Assembly: GCA_032871835.1 (NCBI GenBank)
Contig: CM065300.1
Span: 5,041,768 to 5,105,767 of the forward strand
From: Dipteronia dyeriana
Taxonomy: Eukaryota > Streptophyta > Magnoliopsida > Sapindales > Sapindaceae
DNA length: 64,000 nt
Direction: 5' to 3'
How positions within the stretch are numbered: position 1 is the stretch's first letter; each line of letters starts with the position of its first letter. The notes beneath the pieces were generated by a model. The model was not told where the DNA came from. It saw only the letters and a list, made by a program, of their open reading frames with translations, and did not search any database. Both the position numbers and the translations under genes were made by a program. This document shows, in pieces, positions 25,316 through 40,108 of the stretch.

Positions 25316-26490
25316 GGTGAGAAATGTCACATTTTTTTGTGAGTTGTAGTGATGTTACCGGTTTAATAAGTTAAGTTTAAAAGTCACCTATTATGGTGAA
25401 CTGCCCATATTGCCTTTAAAAAATTAATTTTTAATTCTTTTTGTACTTTTATTTCCACACTTTGATAATTGAAAGTAGTAACTCCCCTTCTCTCTCTCTC
25501 CAAAAAACTTATCTGAAAATCGATATACAATTTTTTCTAAACATGATCCAGTTTTTTTGATAATTTTTGATAAATTTACGAGCTGTTGTATATGTGTCAA
25601 AGATTTTGTTACATTGGTTCAAGTTTTTTTTTGATATGTTTACGAGCTATTTTGTAATTGGTCTGAGTATTTTTTTTTTAATTTGTCTGAGTTTTTTTAC
25701 ATTGGTACAAGCATTTTTAAACTGCTGCAAACAAGTTTATAATCTTGGACAAAAAAACTCAAACCCTTAAGAAAAAAACTCGAGTCCTTAAGAAAAAAAA
25801 TCGATCCCTCATAAAAAAAACTTGATTCCTTAAAAAAAAAAACACTCAATCATTTTAAAATTAAAAAACTCGATTCTTAACAAATAAAACTCGATCTCTT
25901 TTAAAAAAAGCTCGATTCTTTACAAAAAAGCTCGATCATGTACAAAAGAGCTCGATCCCTTAAAAAAAAAGCTCGATCCTTTACAAAAAAAACTCGATCC
26001 CTTATAAAATAAGCTCGATCATGTAAAAAAAAAGCTCGATCATTTACAAAAAAGCTCGATCATTTATATAAAAAAGCTCGATCATGTACGAAAAAGTTCG
26101 GTCCCTCACAAAAAAAGCTCGATCCCTTACAAAAAAACACGGAAATGTTTCAAAAACCAAAATATTCATCTTCGTCAACACACAACAGATCAAATAAAAA
26201 AAAAGCTCCGGGGGCGCTGCCCCCTACCCATCCCCCCCCCGCGACCTGACCAGGAAGCTCGACCACAGCGAGCTCGACCCCTGAATGCATCTGCGTAGCC
26301 CCACTCCACCGCCATTCAAATAATTATCTGGGTTTCAACGATACTTTCTCTCTCTACTTCACAATTCTGTCATTGTAAAATGAATGAAAGAAATCTGATG
26401 TAGAACAACTATTGAGGGTATTTTTATCCGTTCACCATAATTGGTGCCTTTTAAACATAAATTATTAAAGCAGTGACAATGTTGAAATGT
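25316..26490 (-). mobile_element. Minisatellite-bearing repeat family, copy 2 (inverted)
   Basis: Reverse-complement counterpart of 20096-20914. The plus-strand left part (GGTGAGAAATGTCAC, ATGTTACCGGTTTAATAA) equals the right part of copy 1. The plus-strand right part (CTGGGTTTCAACGATAC, ACAATGTTGAAATGTCACC) equals the left part of copy 1. It is longer than copy 1 because its minisatellite is longer and because it holds a GC-rich patch at 26.21-26.29 kb with a GGGGGCGCTGCCCCC palindrome. It is non-coding. Confidence 0.65.
25730..26130 (-). repeat. Minisatellite array, CTCGATC(N)A-run units
   Basis: About twenty units of 16-20 bp, each with CTCGATC followed by CCTTA/ATGTA and an A-run. This is the complementary form of the array at 20.33-20.53 kb, expanded about twofold. 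Confidence 0.88.
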
Positions 26491-26540
26491 CACCACTAAA
26501 AAGTTCTATTTATTTTTTGAACCCTTACATAAATTCTGAT

Positions 26541-26632
26541 TTTTTTTAGGGGAAGACTCGAATCTATGACCTCATAACGTAAGTGTGAGGGGTTTACCAC
26601 CGGACCAAACTTATCTCCTCATAATATTGATT
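26541..26632 (-). mobile_element. tRNA-derived SINE-like remnant, reverse orientation
   Basis: On the minus strand, TGGTCCGGTGGTAAACC (A-box-like) is followed about 35 bp later by GATTCGAGTC (B-box-like), and an A-run (plus-strand T-run) closes it. This is the clearest of the SINE-like pieces in the window. Confidence 0.65.
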
Positions 26633-26727
26633 ATATAAACAGGTATGTGTGATTTCTATAATTTTTTAGTGTGCAATCAATTACGTAATGTTATAAAGTA
26701 GATTTTATATATAAAAATATAAGAAAG

Positions 26728-26856
26728 GGAAAATTGCATTAACTTACCCTAATTATATACATAATTGTATTAAAACCAGTGATCTTTATATAATAACATA
26801 AACATACCTTTGACCCATTTACTAACGGTTGACCATCGTTAGTCAACCATAAAAAA
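26728..26856. repeat. Outer extra copy of the foldback element terminus
   Basis: GGGAAAATTGCATTAACTTA through to AACGGTTGACCATCGTTAG matches the terminus beginning at 26899. A third terminal copy therefore lies just outside the foldback element in the same orientation as its left end. Confidence 0.7.
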
Positions 26857-26898
26857 TGGAAATGCCAGTTTTGCCCTTTCCCTTGCCCTTGTATTTAT

Positions 26899-27790
26899 AA
26901 GGGTAAATTACACTAACTCACCCTGATTTTATATATAATTACACTAAAATCTGTGAAATATCAAAATAACTCAAACATATCCTTTGATCCGATTAACGTT
27001 GACCACCGTTAGTTAATCACAAATCAGTTAATTATTATATAAAATCAGTTAATTAATTAAAAATAATTATATTAGAACATATAATATATAAAAAAGATAT
27101 TGTTGTGGATGTTTGGGAGGATGATAATGATGATAATAATAATAATTTATTTATTTTTGATGATGATGATAATTTTTTAAATTAATATTTATTTTCCTTT
27201 TAATGAGTTGTTTAGTTTTAAATTTCAATTAATATAAAATTCTTGAAGCAGTCACGTCTGCTTTAAATTACTTTTTATATTTAAAGCATACGTGGTTGTT
27301 TCAATAATTTTATATTAATTAAAATTTAAAAAAATCAACTAATTAAAAGTTTATAGGAATGACTGCTTAAATATTTAAAGTAGACGTGACTGTTTCAAGA
27401 ATTTTATATTAATTAAAATTTAAAACTAAACAACTAATTAAAATAAAAATAAATATTAATTTAAAAAATTATCATTATCATCAAAAATAAATAAATGATA
27501 ATAATAATTAACATCATCCTTCTCCTAAACATCTACAACAATACCTTATATATATATATATATATATATTATTTTCTACTATTTTTATTTTTAATTAATT
27601 AACTGATTTTATATAATTAAGTATTATTTCTATAAGGGTAAAAACGATAATTATTCTTATTTGTGATTAATTAACGGTGATCAATGTTAGTAAACAGATC
27701 AGAAGATATATTTATATTATTTTGATTTTTTTATGGGTTTTAGTATAATTATATATAAAATCAGAATAAGTTAATATAATTTATCCTATA
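26899..27790. mobile_element. Large foldback (long-TIR) element
   Basis: Terminal inverted repeats of about 125 bp: left 26899-27023 (GGGTAAATTACACTAACTC) and right 27665-27790 (inverted GGATAAATTATATTAACTT). The interior is also palindromic. About 27105-27270 pairs with about 27378-27540, including GATGATAATGATGAT-type tracts and CAGTCACGTCTGC against GTAGACGTGACTG. The loop holds a third partial copy of the inner arm. No ORF is present. Foldback or Mutator-like is the best class; a target duplication was not resolved. Confidence 0.7.
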
Positions 27791-28290
27791 AAAAAGAATA
27801 TGTCTTACCCCAAGAAAATATATCTTACGCCGGCGGATAATTATTTTAAAATATATTTGTAACTAATGATGTTGATCGAGTGAGGGTCATTGAATTAGTC
27901 TGTTCAACGCCACATGTGGTAAAATCTTACTTGGATTATAAGCAAACGTGGCTGATAATTAAGCCTTACAATTTTCATTTATTCTTCCATTGTTCTAATA
28001 TTAATTTTACATCAATAATATTGTAAATTCGAGTAACCTTCATTTGTCTCTTTTTCAAATCTCAAATTTTGTAATAATTAAAAACAAAACATCCCTAGAT
28101 AATGTCACAACATAAAAATAAAAACTATTTCTAACCCATTTTTAAAATTCAAAGGAAAAGTTTTTGAAGAATTTCGAAACACAAATACTAGATCTCTTGA
28201 AATTAATATTTTTAGAAGTACATGAAAGATTATATTAAAACTAACATTCAATATTTTACGCAATCAACATGAACTTATTAACACATCACC
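27791..28290. other. AT-rich spacer
   Basis: No gene, tRNA or clear repeat is seen here. Confidence 0.5.
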
Positions 28291-28295
28291 TCTCA

Positions 28296-28375
28296 GTATA
28301 GATGATTGTGAATCTCCATATCACACCTAATGGTCTGGGGTTCGAATCCCGCCATACGTATTTTACGAGAAAAAA
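28296..28375 (+). mobile_element. Possible SINE fragment with B-box
   Basis: GGTTCGAATCCCG is a near-perfect RNA polymerase III B-box, and an A-run follows about 35 bp later. The upstream part does not fold as a tRNA, and no convincing A-box was found. It is a fragment at best. Confidence 0.35.
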
Positions 28376-28750
28376 AAACATGAACTTATTAAAATCATCA
28401 TCAAGAAGCAACAATTTTTTTTTTTGGTCTTTGACTGGTCTCCATAATCTTTATACATGTACTGTAGATGAAAACTCATATGCAACAACAAATAGAGTAG
28501 ACAGGCAGGTAGCTAACAACTAATTTATATGTATTCAAATTTATATATTTCAGATTATATAATAGTTTCTTTTGTCGCAGTTGATAAGAACCGTGTGTTG
28601 ACAATGGATTGTGTACATGTTACGTTGTAAAGCTGTCACAAGGCGGTTGAGCTCCAAAGTCCTATTATTTAAATTCTAGTGTTCTTAGAGTAGCAATTCA
28701 GAGAAAAAGAGTTTGTTTCACCACCGATTTGATAATGAATGAAGTCGGAT

Positions 28751-28843
28751 TTATTTTTTAGGGGTGGAGGACTTAAACCTGCAACCTCGTAGTACAAGTG
28801 TAAGGGTTTACCACCGGACCAATCCCATCTCGTTCTATCAATC
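28751..28843 (-). mobile_element. tRNA-derived SINE-like remnant, reverse orientation
   Basis: On the minus strand, TGGTCCGGTGGTAAACCC (A-box-like) is followed by the degraded B-box counterpart GGTTTAAGTCC. A T-run marks the tail on the plus strand. It is clearly related to the copy at 26.54 kb and lies about 350 bp upstream of peroxidase A. Confidence 0.6.
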
Positions 28844-29073
28844 AATCTTTAAACTTAATTAATTCCTTAAGTTGAATTAACTAACTAACACCATTATAGG
28901 ACAACAAAATAATGATTAGCAGAAACACAAGCCAACATTACGAAACTTCTTCCAAATTGACAACTTGGATAGATGTTTTAGAAGTTTTGCTCTCTACCAC
29001 ATCAGTCATGACATGCATGCTTTGAAACAAAGATTATTCAATTGTTATGAGAAAAGAAATGACGATCACTCAC

Positions 29074-29085
29074 TATATATAAATA
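29074..29085 (+). promoter_or_regulatory. TATA box of peroxidase A
   Basis: TATATATAAATA lies 115 bp upstream of the ATG at 29189. A GA-rich microsatellite (about 29166-29188) fills the end of the 5' UTR. Confidence 0.6.
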
Positions 29086-29188
29086 AGGCCTGCAATGTGA
29101 CGATGTGTATATTAGCATATATAGCAGCCATTGAAATACAGTTCAAAAACACACACACACATAAAGAGAGAGAGAGAGAGAGAGAGAG

Positions 29189-30831
<1,643 letters not shown>

Positions 30832-32660
30832 CTTTTAAGGTATAGGGCTGCAATTGATCAAGTGTGATCATTACTGGTTTGATTTAATCTTGCAAGAATA
30901 ATGTCATTTATCTGTTTCTGGCGATGTTACATCTATATGGTCTTCGTAATTGTAATAATGTTCTTTCCAAAAAAGAATTGTAATAATGTTTGTCTTGTTG
31001 AGTAATGTTTGTTTGTCTTGTGAGAAAAAAAAATCGAATTGAATATTTCCTGAGAGTGTTAATGATCGAATATGGATCTTCCAATAATAATCATGGAGTT
31101 CTTTGAAAAAAAAAAAAAAAGAGTTCAGGATATATGAGAGACTTTTGCTCTATATGTGACATTGTTGTTAGGGTTTTGTCCACTTTTGGTTGAGACTAGC
31201 AAGTGAAAAGTTAAGGACAAAACCCTAAGACTCAATGGCATATGTGTGGCTTGACCTTGGATCATATTTTTGGGTGGACTATCTTAAATTTTATTTCTTT
31301 AATTTAAATATTCTATTCTAAAATGATTTTTTTAATAGTTAATTTCTTATTTTTTTTACAATATCTATCAATTTTTTTTAACAGTTAATTTTAATGGTAT
31401 AGATAATTTTCATCCCTAATTAGTGGGGTAAATGAATTTTTACCTCAAATACATAAATTATACAAAAATTAATGGAATATATATATCAATGCAAATATAA
31501 AAAGATAAGAGGAGAAAACACTCTAAGATTTTAAAACATAAAAAATATATTATAAAACATGAATCAATAGTATCATCATCTCATTCATGACAACATTGAA
31601 TCAAAACAAATATGTATAACAAGAAATGTGGATGCTATTTGAAAGTTAATGTTTTTAGATTATGCTTGTTGATGCGTTTTTTTAATCTTCTTTCCTTCAA
31701 TAATATAGCATATGTTATATTTTTGAAGGTAATACGTCTTTTAAAAAAAAGAAAAGAAATTAGAAGTGTTTAATAAATATTACTCACATAACAGGATAAT
31801 ACAAATGATAGTTTAAGAATAAAACATGTATAATTGACTATAAAGTATCTTTAAAAAAAAAAATATCAGTGAGGTATAATTGTATAAATAAGACAACTCG
31901 TAATGAAAATTTCAAAATGTGAATATTTTAATGGACTTCTTATTTATGCAGTTAATGGACATTTAAAATGGGTATTTATTGAGCTCTTTTTTTTTTCTTT
32001 TTTTAAGTTATGGCTTTATATGGCAAATTTAATGGGTTTTTTCTTATCTTTTATATAACATTTTTTTTTCTTCAAATTGTTAGCTGGGCTGTAGCCCTGA
32101 AGGGCTTCGCCACTGCTCAATGGACATGTGCGAAGTTTTGACTTCAACCGGCATAATATTAACGGCTCTCAAATGAATTCAGTTGAGCGTGCTGAAACTT
32201 TTTTGAAGACTTAATTAAAAGGGAAAATAACTACAATAGAACATGTATACAAGTATTTCTTGCTTGTTGTCTGGAAGGCAACAAATAGCAAAATAAAGAC
32301 AAGGCACAAAGCCACAAACATTTCTTAATTGATTAAGAGTTGCTGACCTAATTGATCTGTCTTTAATCAAGCCTAAAAAAGGGTTAATCAAAATGCAAAT
32401 ACGTTGAACATGCTCCACTTACTAAAAGTCTAGAAGCCTTTCAAATTCAAAGAAAAAAAAAAAAAATTAAAGAGAGTTCATGATTATTATTAATTTCTGT
32501 TATTTGATATCTGTACTTGATTCTTTCGTATTTTATTTAGGTTTCAACATTTATGGAGACATACATTGTGTGTGGTTTATCAAATCACATTCTTTCAAAT
32601 CAAAAATCAATATTTGATGTGTAATTAAGGTTCCCTTCGTGAAATAAATTAATTCTGACT
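30832..32660. other. 3' flank and intergenic spacer after peroxidase A
   Basis: AT-rich. A perfect 14-bp inverted repeat is listed separately. I see no gene. Confidence 0.5.
31168..31228. repeat. Short stem-loop, 14-bp perfect arms
   Basis: TTAGGGTTTTGTCC at 31168-31181 is exactly mirrored at 31215-31228. The loop adds further partial pairing (ACTTTTGG with AAGTGAAAAGT). It could be a tiny MITE or a structured RNA; the evidence is only the symmetry. Confidence 0.7.
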
Positions 32661-32667
32661 TATGATA

Positions 32668-32997
32668 TATATATTTTTTGAAACAGCAATATTATTGAAA
32701 CAGCCACAAAGGGCAAAACGCAGCAAAAGGAAGCAAGGGCAACACCACAGCCAGGAAAACAAAACCCCCAGAAACAGAGGAGGCTAACCAGAAGCCAAAA
32801 ACAACACAAAAAGAAAAAGCCAACGAGCAAAAACAAAACCCCTGCAAAGCAACTCAAAAGATACTCCACTCAAGCCTATTGCCCCGCTGAGCAGAACCCT
32901 CTTTCGCTGAAGAATCAGCAAGAGCATTCGAAGATCTTGGCATGAAAATGATGTCCACACCTCTTAAAACTTGAAGCAGGTGTCTGATGTCTAATGA
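32668..32997 (-). mobile_element. LINE 3' fragment (RNase H end plus 3' UTR), 5'-truncated
   Basis: On the minus strand the end of a plant LINE ORF2 RNase H domain is readable (RGVDIIFMPRSSNALADSSA, stop near 32860). A GT/TG-rich 3' UTR and an A-tail (plus-strand T-run near 32670) follow. The remainder of the LINE is absent. The same 3' UTR style recurs in intron 3 of peroxidase B and at 38.9, 50.4, 54.6 and 62.9 kb, so one LINE family has seeded this locus repeatedly. Confidence 0.8.
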
Positions 32998-33919
32998 ATG
33001 GGAAACATATTACATGGATTCCCCACACAATTCAGGAAAATGCTGGGAACTTATCTCTTACCTCTATCAAGCTTGATTCATTTTGATTTTCTTTTTTCGA
33101 TTAGTAAATGCATTATGAAAGTAATGTATCCAAAAATTTGGCTAAAAAATTATCCATAATGATATAATGACTTGTCTTTATCATGAATTATGAGATGATG
33201 TGATAAATACTGTGTTAAGAATAAATAGTTGCCACATTATTTCAATTGACTTTTGAGTTTTATTTTTTATTTTTTAGACCTTTTTGAAGTACCGGGTTAA
33301 AGAAGAATTTAAAAGGGTACTAATTAAACAATTAATTAGATACCGACCAAAAAAATTTAAACAATTAATTAAGACAGAAAATAAAGAAGAGACTGATTAG
33401 GGAAAAAAATGTGTTGTTAAAAAAGCCTGAATTATGTCATAAGTAAATTAGGATAGAGAAAATTAATTAATTAAAAAAGAGAATCTAAATTCTTTTGTTT
33501 TAAAGTGTGATCTTAATTCCCAAGTTACGAGAATTAAGTATTATGTTTCTCTGTTTAAGTGAAGCATGTGACTATGTGAGTGTGTCTGCCTTCAGGGTGT
33601 AGACTTGGTGGCTCTTTAATTTCTCCAAAACTAATTAATAATTACTCAATAACAAGTTTTTTTTTATTGATTTGAGGAACATACGAATATAAGAGTTTTT
33701 TTTATATTGAAATATTACAATAATTTGGAGTATAAAGAAATACAGGTTTGAATCCACAACTTTATAGTATGGATGTGATGGATATACTATTGTGTCAATA
33801 CATATACTAATTTATTTATAGGTTATTAAAAATATACTTAAGAATGACTCGTATAAATATAACAATACATGAAAAATATATAGAATCATAAATGATCAAA
33901 CCTAACAATCACTTTAAAA

Positions 33920-33930
<11 letters not shown>

Positions 33931-33967
<37 letters not shown>
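33931..33967. repeat. (TA)n microsatellite
   Basis: About 18 uninterrupted TA units. Confidence 0.95.
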
Positions 33968-33969
<2 letters not shown>

Positions 33970-34826
33970 TGTAATTAAAGCATATGCATTGGAAACATTT
34001 AATTTTAATAAATAATTTATAATGTGTAAGTCTGATAAAAAAAAATTATAATGTGCAAGTGGCTTGATCTGATAATCATTCCACTTTTGTTTTAATTTTA
34101 AAAAATACAACTTAATGAGTAATTCACTTTAATAACAAGTCAGTATTAAGAAATAAACACAATTAGTGTGAAACAAATCTGAAGTTTAACTTAAACCAAT
34201 CACCGTGCGCGAATCCTGGGCTGCCCCGTGCCACCCTTTTACAGTTGACTTTGTAAATATAAATTCTTAATTTTTTATTTGACCAGTTTAAGATTATCTT
34301 CCCCCATAAGACTACTCTTTAACCTAGCCGTCCATATATCCCCTTCCACATTAATAGTCGGAGTTCTATGTCTCTCCATATGTGAGGATTTCTCTCTACA
34401 GTACTGTGGAAGTAGATATTCAAACAGTATATTAACTATTCTTGACAAATCACAACGGACCGATTGATAATTTATTTTAATACTTTAAAAACAATTTTAT
34501 TCCTCCACTCCTGTTAATTCTTCAACCTGAAAACATATCAGAAGGGTAGTTTGGACCTTGCATCAATAAGTTAGACACACCTAGCAAGTGATCATATATT
34601 ATTGCTTGATTATTCAGATCCCTATCCAGATTTTAAAGGAATCGATTATATGATATTATTATTTTGGATAGATGAACTAACTTAACACAGACCCTCTTTT
34701 TTTTTTTTTGTTATAATTCTTGATTCTAATTTATTATGGGAGTAGACATTCAGCATGCACAATGTGGTTTTGGAGGAAAAAAGGTGACAGAGTCGGATAG
34801 ACCTCTAATTCATTTGGTGTCAAATT

Positions 34827-34827
<1 letters not shown>

Positions 34828-34873
<46 letters not shown>
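34828..34873. repeat. (TAA)n microsatellite
   Basis: About 15 uninterrupted TAA units, 260 bp upstream of the peroxidase B ATG-proximal region. Confidence 0.95.
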
Positions 34874-34874
<1 letters not shown>

Positions 34875-34997
34875 CAATATTGAAATACAGCACTTTCAGG
34901 ATCTAGCCATCAAGGAATTATTTTGGAATAAATTATTAAAAAAAAAACCCAAAATCTCTTATTTAAGCACAAGTTGATCAGGTGCATTTTTTTTCCC

Positions 34998-35006
34998 TAT
35001 AAAAGG
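34998..35006 (+). promoter_or_regulatory. TATA box of peroxidase B
   Basis: CCCTATAAAAGGGAAAC lies 137 bp upstream of the ATG at 35135. The same phrase (CCTATAAAAGGAAAC) stands upstream of peroxidase C, so the core promoter was duplicated along with the gene. Confidence 0.75.
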
Positions 35007-35134
35007 GAAACTCTATGCTCTATCAGCTTGTGTGCCTTTTGCCTTCTCAATAAGTTGTTAACTATTTTTCCTTGAAATTCTACTGCTTACTTGATCTTTT
35101 CCTTTTCCAGCAATTAATTAATTAGAAGAAAATT

Positions 35135-37035
<1,901 letters not shown>

Positions 37036-37465
37036 TATATATATATATATATATGGATGGATGGACTGACTGACTTATATATACAGTATGTCTATGATTT
37101 TATGTTTTTTTTTTAAAGAAATAAATTGAATGTATTGTTACCTATCCCAAATTGTATGTCACAATATGTTGATGATATATATAATAAATAAAAAGAATTC
37201 CAAATATTTCAAGTTTTATTATTAAAACTTCTCATATATCGATGAGATGGGGTTAATCAGTGATAAACCTCTCACACTTGCACCAAGAGGTTACGTGTTG
37301 AGTCTTTCCTCTTAAAAAAACCCCGAATTTATATAAAAGTTTAATACTTAAAAAAAAATCTCATATATTTGATTTATCGGTTTACTTTGCCTCTATTAAA
37401 ATTCTTTGTTTTAAAGTGTTCATGTAAATTCCTAATGAAGGACGCTAATTGTACTTTTAACTTTT
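37036..37465. other. 3' UTR of peroxidase B and short spacer
   Basis: Starts with a TA run right after the stop codon and carries an AATAAA at 37120. A plus-oriented SINE-like piece lies at 37241-37320 (TGATAAACCTCTCACACTTG and GTTGAGTCTTTCC, then an A-run). Confidence 0.55.
37241..37320 (+). mobile_element. tRNA-derived SINE-like remnant
   Basis: Forward-oriented relative of the pieces at 26.54 and 28.75 kb: an A-box-like segment with CAGTGATAAACC, B-box-like TTGAGTCTTTCC and a terminal A-run. Confidence 0.55.
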
Positions 37466-38064
37466 AAGTATCAATTGGCATTTTGGTCAACGAAGCTGTG
37501 GAAGCTTTGTATGAGATGGTGGGATGTTTTTTGTTGTTTTAATTTGAGCCTTAAGGATTGGATGAATGGGTGGTCTGGCCTATGCCCGAGTTCGAAGAAT
37601 AGAAGGGCTTGGTTTGCACTGTTCTTTACTGTCTCTTGGACCTTATGGGAAGTTAGGAATCAAGCTCTTTTCAAGGACACCGAAGTCAATTTTGCTTATG
37701 CTTCCGACTTGGTTAACTTCAGGGTCGCTTGGTGGTTCAAGATCTATGGGAGGTCGTCAAAAGATCCTATTTCTTTAACTATGCTCAATATCAAAGAGCT
37801 GTGTATGGAGGCTAGATGTTTTAAGCAGAGAAAAGAGGAGGATGTTTGGTCCCCTTCTCCTTTCGATTTTCTCAAGTTCAATGTCAACAGATAGTCTAGA
37901 GGAAAACCAGGTCCAGCAGGAATTGGAGGTGTTCTTAGAGATTTCAAGGGCAAGGTTTTGTGCAGTTTTTTCATTTATATCAGGTTTCAGGATTCTAACA
38001 TGGCAAAAGTGGCATATATTCTTAATGCATGTGAGCTTTGTGCTTCTAACCTTGTTCTCAGCAG
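37466..38064 (+). mobile_element. LINE ORF2 3' fragment 1 (zinc-finger/RNase H region)
   Basis: A degenerate frame reads the linker common to plant LINEs (KLWKLCMRWWDVF, RRAWFALFFTVSW, LVNFRVAWWFK) and the start of the RNase H domain (FLKFNVNR, PGPAGIGGVLRDF). The catalytic Asp is replaced in the first motif (NVNR instead of the usual NVDG), and there are stops and shifts. The fragment breaks off at about 38064, where a second copy starts further upstream in the LINE. Confidence 0.8.
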
Positions 38065-39150
38065 GTATCAGATTCAGATTGTGTAATCTGCAAGAATGTC
38101 ATTGAATCTATTGATTACCTCTTCCTTCATTGTGGTTGGACTGCGAATATGTGGAAGCTTTGTATGGGATGGTGGGATGTTTCCTTTTGCTTCAACATGA
38201 GTTTCAAGGATTGGTTATACGGTTGGCCTGGCCTTTACCCTGCTCCAAAGTATAGAAGAGCCTGGTTTTCCCTTTTCTTTGTTGTAATTTGGACCATATG
38301 GGAATCTAGAAACCATTTGATTTTTGCCTTTGATCTGGTCAAGTATAGGGTAGCCTGGTGGTTCAATCACATGGGGAAAGCTCAAAAGACATGTCTTATT
38401 GTCAATGATCAATATTAGAGACCGGTGTGTTGACGGTGGATCGTCTAAGCGCACAAAGGAGGATGTCAACTGGACCCCTCCAGCCTTAAAGGATCTCAAG
38501 TTCAATGTTGATTGGCCCTCTCGTGGTAATCCTGGCCCAGCGGGTATTGGAGGGGTTCTTAGAGATTTTGAAGGTAAGGTTCTGTGCATTTTCTCTCATT
38601 TCTCTAGAGTTCATGATTTTACAATGGCTGAGTTATTGCCTTATTGGCGATCCTTAAAGCATGTGAACTTTGTGCCTCTAATTATGCTCTTATGGGCAAA
38701 AAGATAACAATAGTCAATGACTCGAAGACAGTTGTTTCTTGGATCAACAACATTGTTTTTGGGAGTATGACTCACCTGAATCTGCTGTATAACATCAAGA
38801 GTATCATTCATTCTTTGGGAGGTGTCAATGTTTGCTTCAATCAGAGATATTCTAACTCCTTCGCAGATAGTCTGGCCAAGATGAGTTTGTCTAACAGTGG
38901 TGATAACATAGTTTGGGGTGATCTTTAATCTTTAATCTTTTAACTTTTTCTTCTATCTCTTCACTTTTTTGGCAGGCTCCCCCTATTCTTGTTTGTGCTC
39001 GTGTTTGGCTTGTCTTTTCGTTTAGGGTGCCTTGTTTACCTGTGGTGTTGGTTGTCGCTTGGAGTGCTGTGTGTTTTGTTCCTCTATCTTGTTTGGTGCC
39101 TGTTATCAGGCCTTTTTTATATATACTTCTTGGCAGTTTAAAAAAAAAAA
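38065..39150 (+). mobile_element. LINE ORF2 3' fragment 2, with RNase H, 3' UTR and A-tail
   Basis: Begins in the zf-RVT motif (CVICKN, DYLFLHCGW), repeats the KLCMGWWDVSF linker, then RNase H (FNVDW, GGVLRDFEGK, IVNDSKTVVSWIN, NSFADSLAKM), a stop near 38928, a TG-rich UTR and an A-run at 39139-39150. Several shifts and stops make it inactive. It is close in sequence to fragment 1, so the two are separate insertions or a tandem duplication of one. Confidence 0.82.
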
Positions 39151-39433
39151 ACTATTGCTAGTGACTCGAATGTGGCTATTTCTTGGATTAACAACAAAGA
39201 GTTTGAGAGTTTATCTCATCTGAATATCATGCACAATATCAGGAGCCTTCTTCATGATTTGGGAGATGCAAAGGTCAGTTATAATCCTAGGTCTACAAAT
39301 TCGTTTGATGACAAGTTGGCAAAAATGGGTTCTGCTAATAGTGGCGATAGAATTTCGTGAGGTAACTTGTGACTTTCTCTCTGTCTTTGTGGTTTCTGTG
39401 TGCTCTCTCCTTTAGCCGAAGCTTTCTTTTAAC
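39151..39433 (+). mobile_element. LINE ORF2 3' fragment 3, cut off by the viral block
   Basis: Starts directly after the A-run of fragment 2 and encodes the last part of the RNase H domain (SDSNVAISWINN, RSTNSFDDKLAKMG; stop at 39358-39360), followed by about 70 bp of UTR-like DNA. It then changes abruptly to viral leader sequence at about 39434. The missing UTR end may be the piece at 50403-50640. Confidence 0.72.
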
Positions 39434-39756
39434 ATGGGAGTTGTTAGATGTATAGACACTAAAGAAGTCTAGCCAGGTTAACGAAAATTAGAAGAGGTTG
39501 TTAAATTTATACAGTAACGAGGTCCAGAAACGTTGATTTAGAGTCACTATGCTAGTCATACTAGAATCATGTCAAGTAAAGTTCTCGTTTTTATGAATCA
39601 AAAAATTGTTTTCTGGAAAAAACTCTCTGGTGGCCTCGAGTAAGTCCTAGTGAAAGGCAACAGTAGGCTTTGAGAGAATTGAAAACCCATTTCTTGTGTC
39701 AGTAGGAACCATGAGAACCGAAAGACTTGTTTGATCAACAACCCTCTCTTAAGAAT
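39434..39756 (+). other. Caulimovirid leader remnant
   Basis: Non-coding sequence between the LINE fragment and the viral primer site. Because the circular genome is permuted here, this would be the end of the long intergenic region that precedes the minus-strand start site. It has no ORF. Its left border is approximate. Confidence 0.5.
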
Positions 39757-39770
39757 TGGTATCAGAGCTT
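39757..39770 (+). other. Primer binding site, initiator tRNA-Met type
   Basis: TTGGTATCAGAGCTT is complementary to the 3' end of plant initiator tRNA-Met, the primer used by caulimovirids (and many LTR elements). It marks the conventional zero point of the viral map. No LTR ends next to it (no TG...CA border), which favours a pararetrovirus. Confidence 0.75.
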
Positions 39771-40108
39771 AGTTACTTTAAATTTAATAATAGTCTAGTG
39801 AGTAGTTACAGAAAGGCAGACTTCTAATTACATCTTTGGATTTTCTCTCAAAAGAAACTTATCTATTTATGATTTATATCTTCATAAAGCGTTGTAATAT
39901 TAGATGTTCCAATCTATTGATATTATTAATGATAACCATGATAGCTGTTCATATATTATTAATATTACTTGTTATAAGTTTGTTAATTGAAAAATTTGAA
40001 CAACTGAGTTAGGTATATAGACTGGGAATACTCAGACCTACCCGTATCCAGAGTGATGCTGGCCAGAGTAAACTTGTGTTTAACAAAGCCACTTACCAAC
40101 CAGTAATT

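Larger units (their letters stand above)
32998..34990. other. Intergenic region upstream of peroxidase B
   Basis: AT-rich with microsatellites and a weak SINE-like piece at about 33733-33805 (inverted B-box TGGATTCAAACC). The 34.15-34.63 kb part has a degenerate counterpart near 51.1-51.2 kb and 54.88-54.97 kb, upstream of peroxidase C. No gene was found. Confidence 0.55.

Noticed and set aside
20334..26130. Centromeric or telomeric satellite
   Set aside because: Arrays are short, degenerate and confined to one dispersed repeat. There is no telomere motif.
25730..26130. CRISPR-like array of spaced repeats
   Set aside because: Spacers are low-complexity A-runs, units drift, and the genome is a plant.
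28296..28345. tRNA gene, because of the GGTTCGAATCCC box
   Set aside because: No cloverleaf, acceptor stem or A-box can be formed. A SINE fragment fits better.
39757..39770. Primer site as evidence for an LTR retrotransposon
   Set aside because: No LTR border precedes it, and the downstream genes (movement protein, viroplasmin) are specific to caulimovirids.
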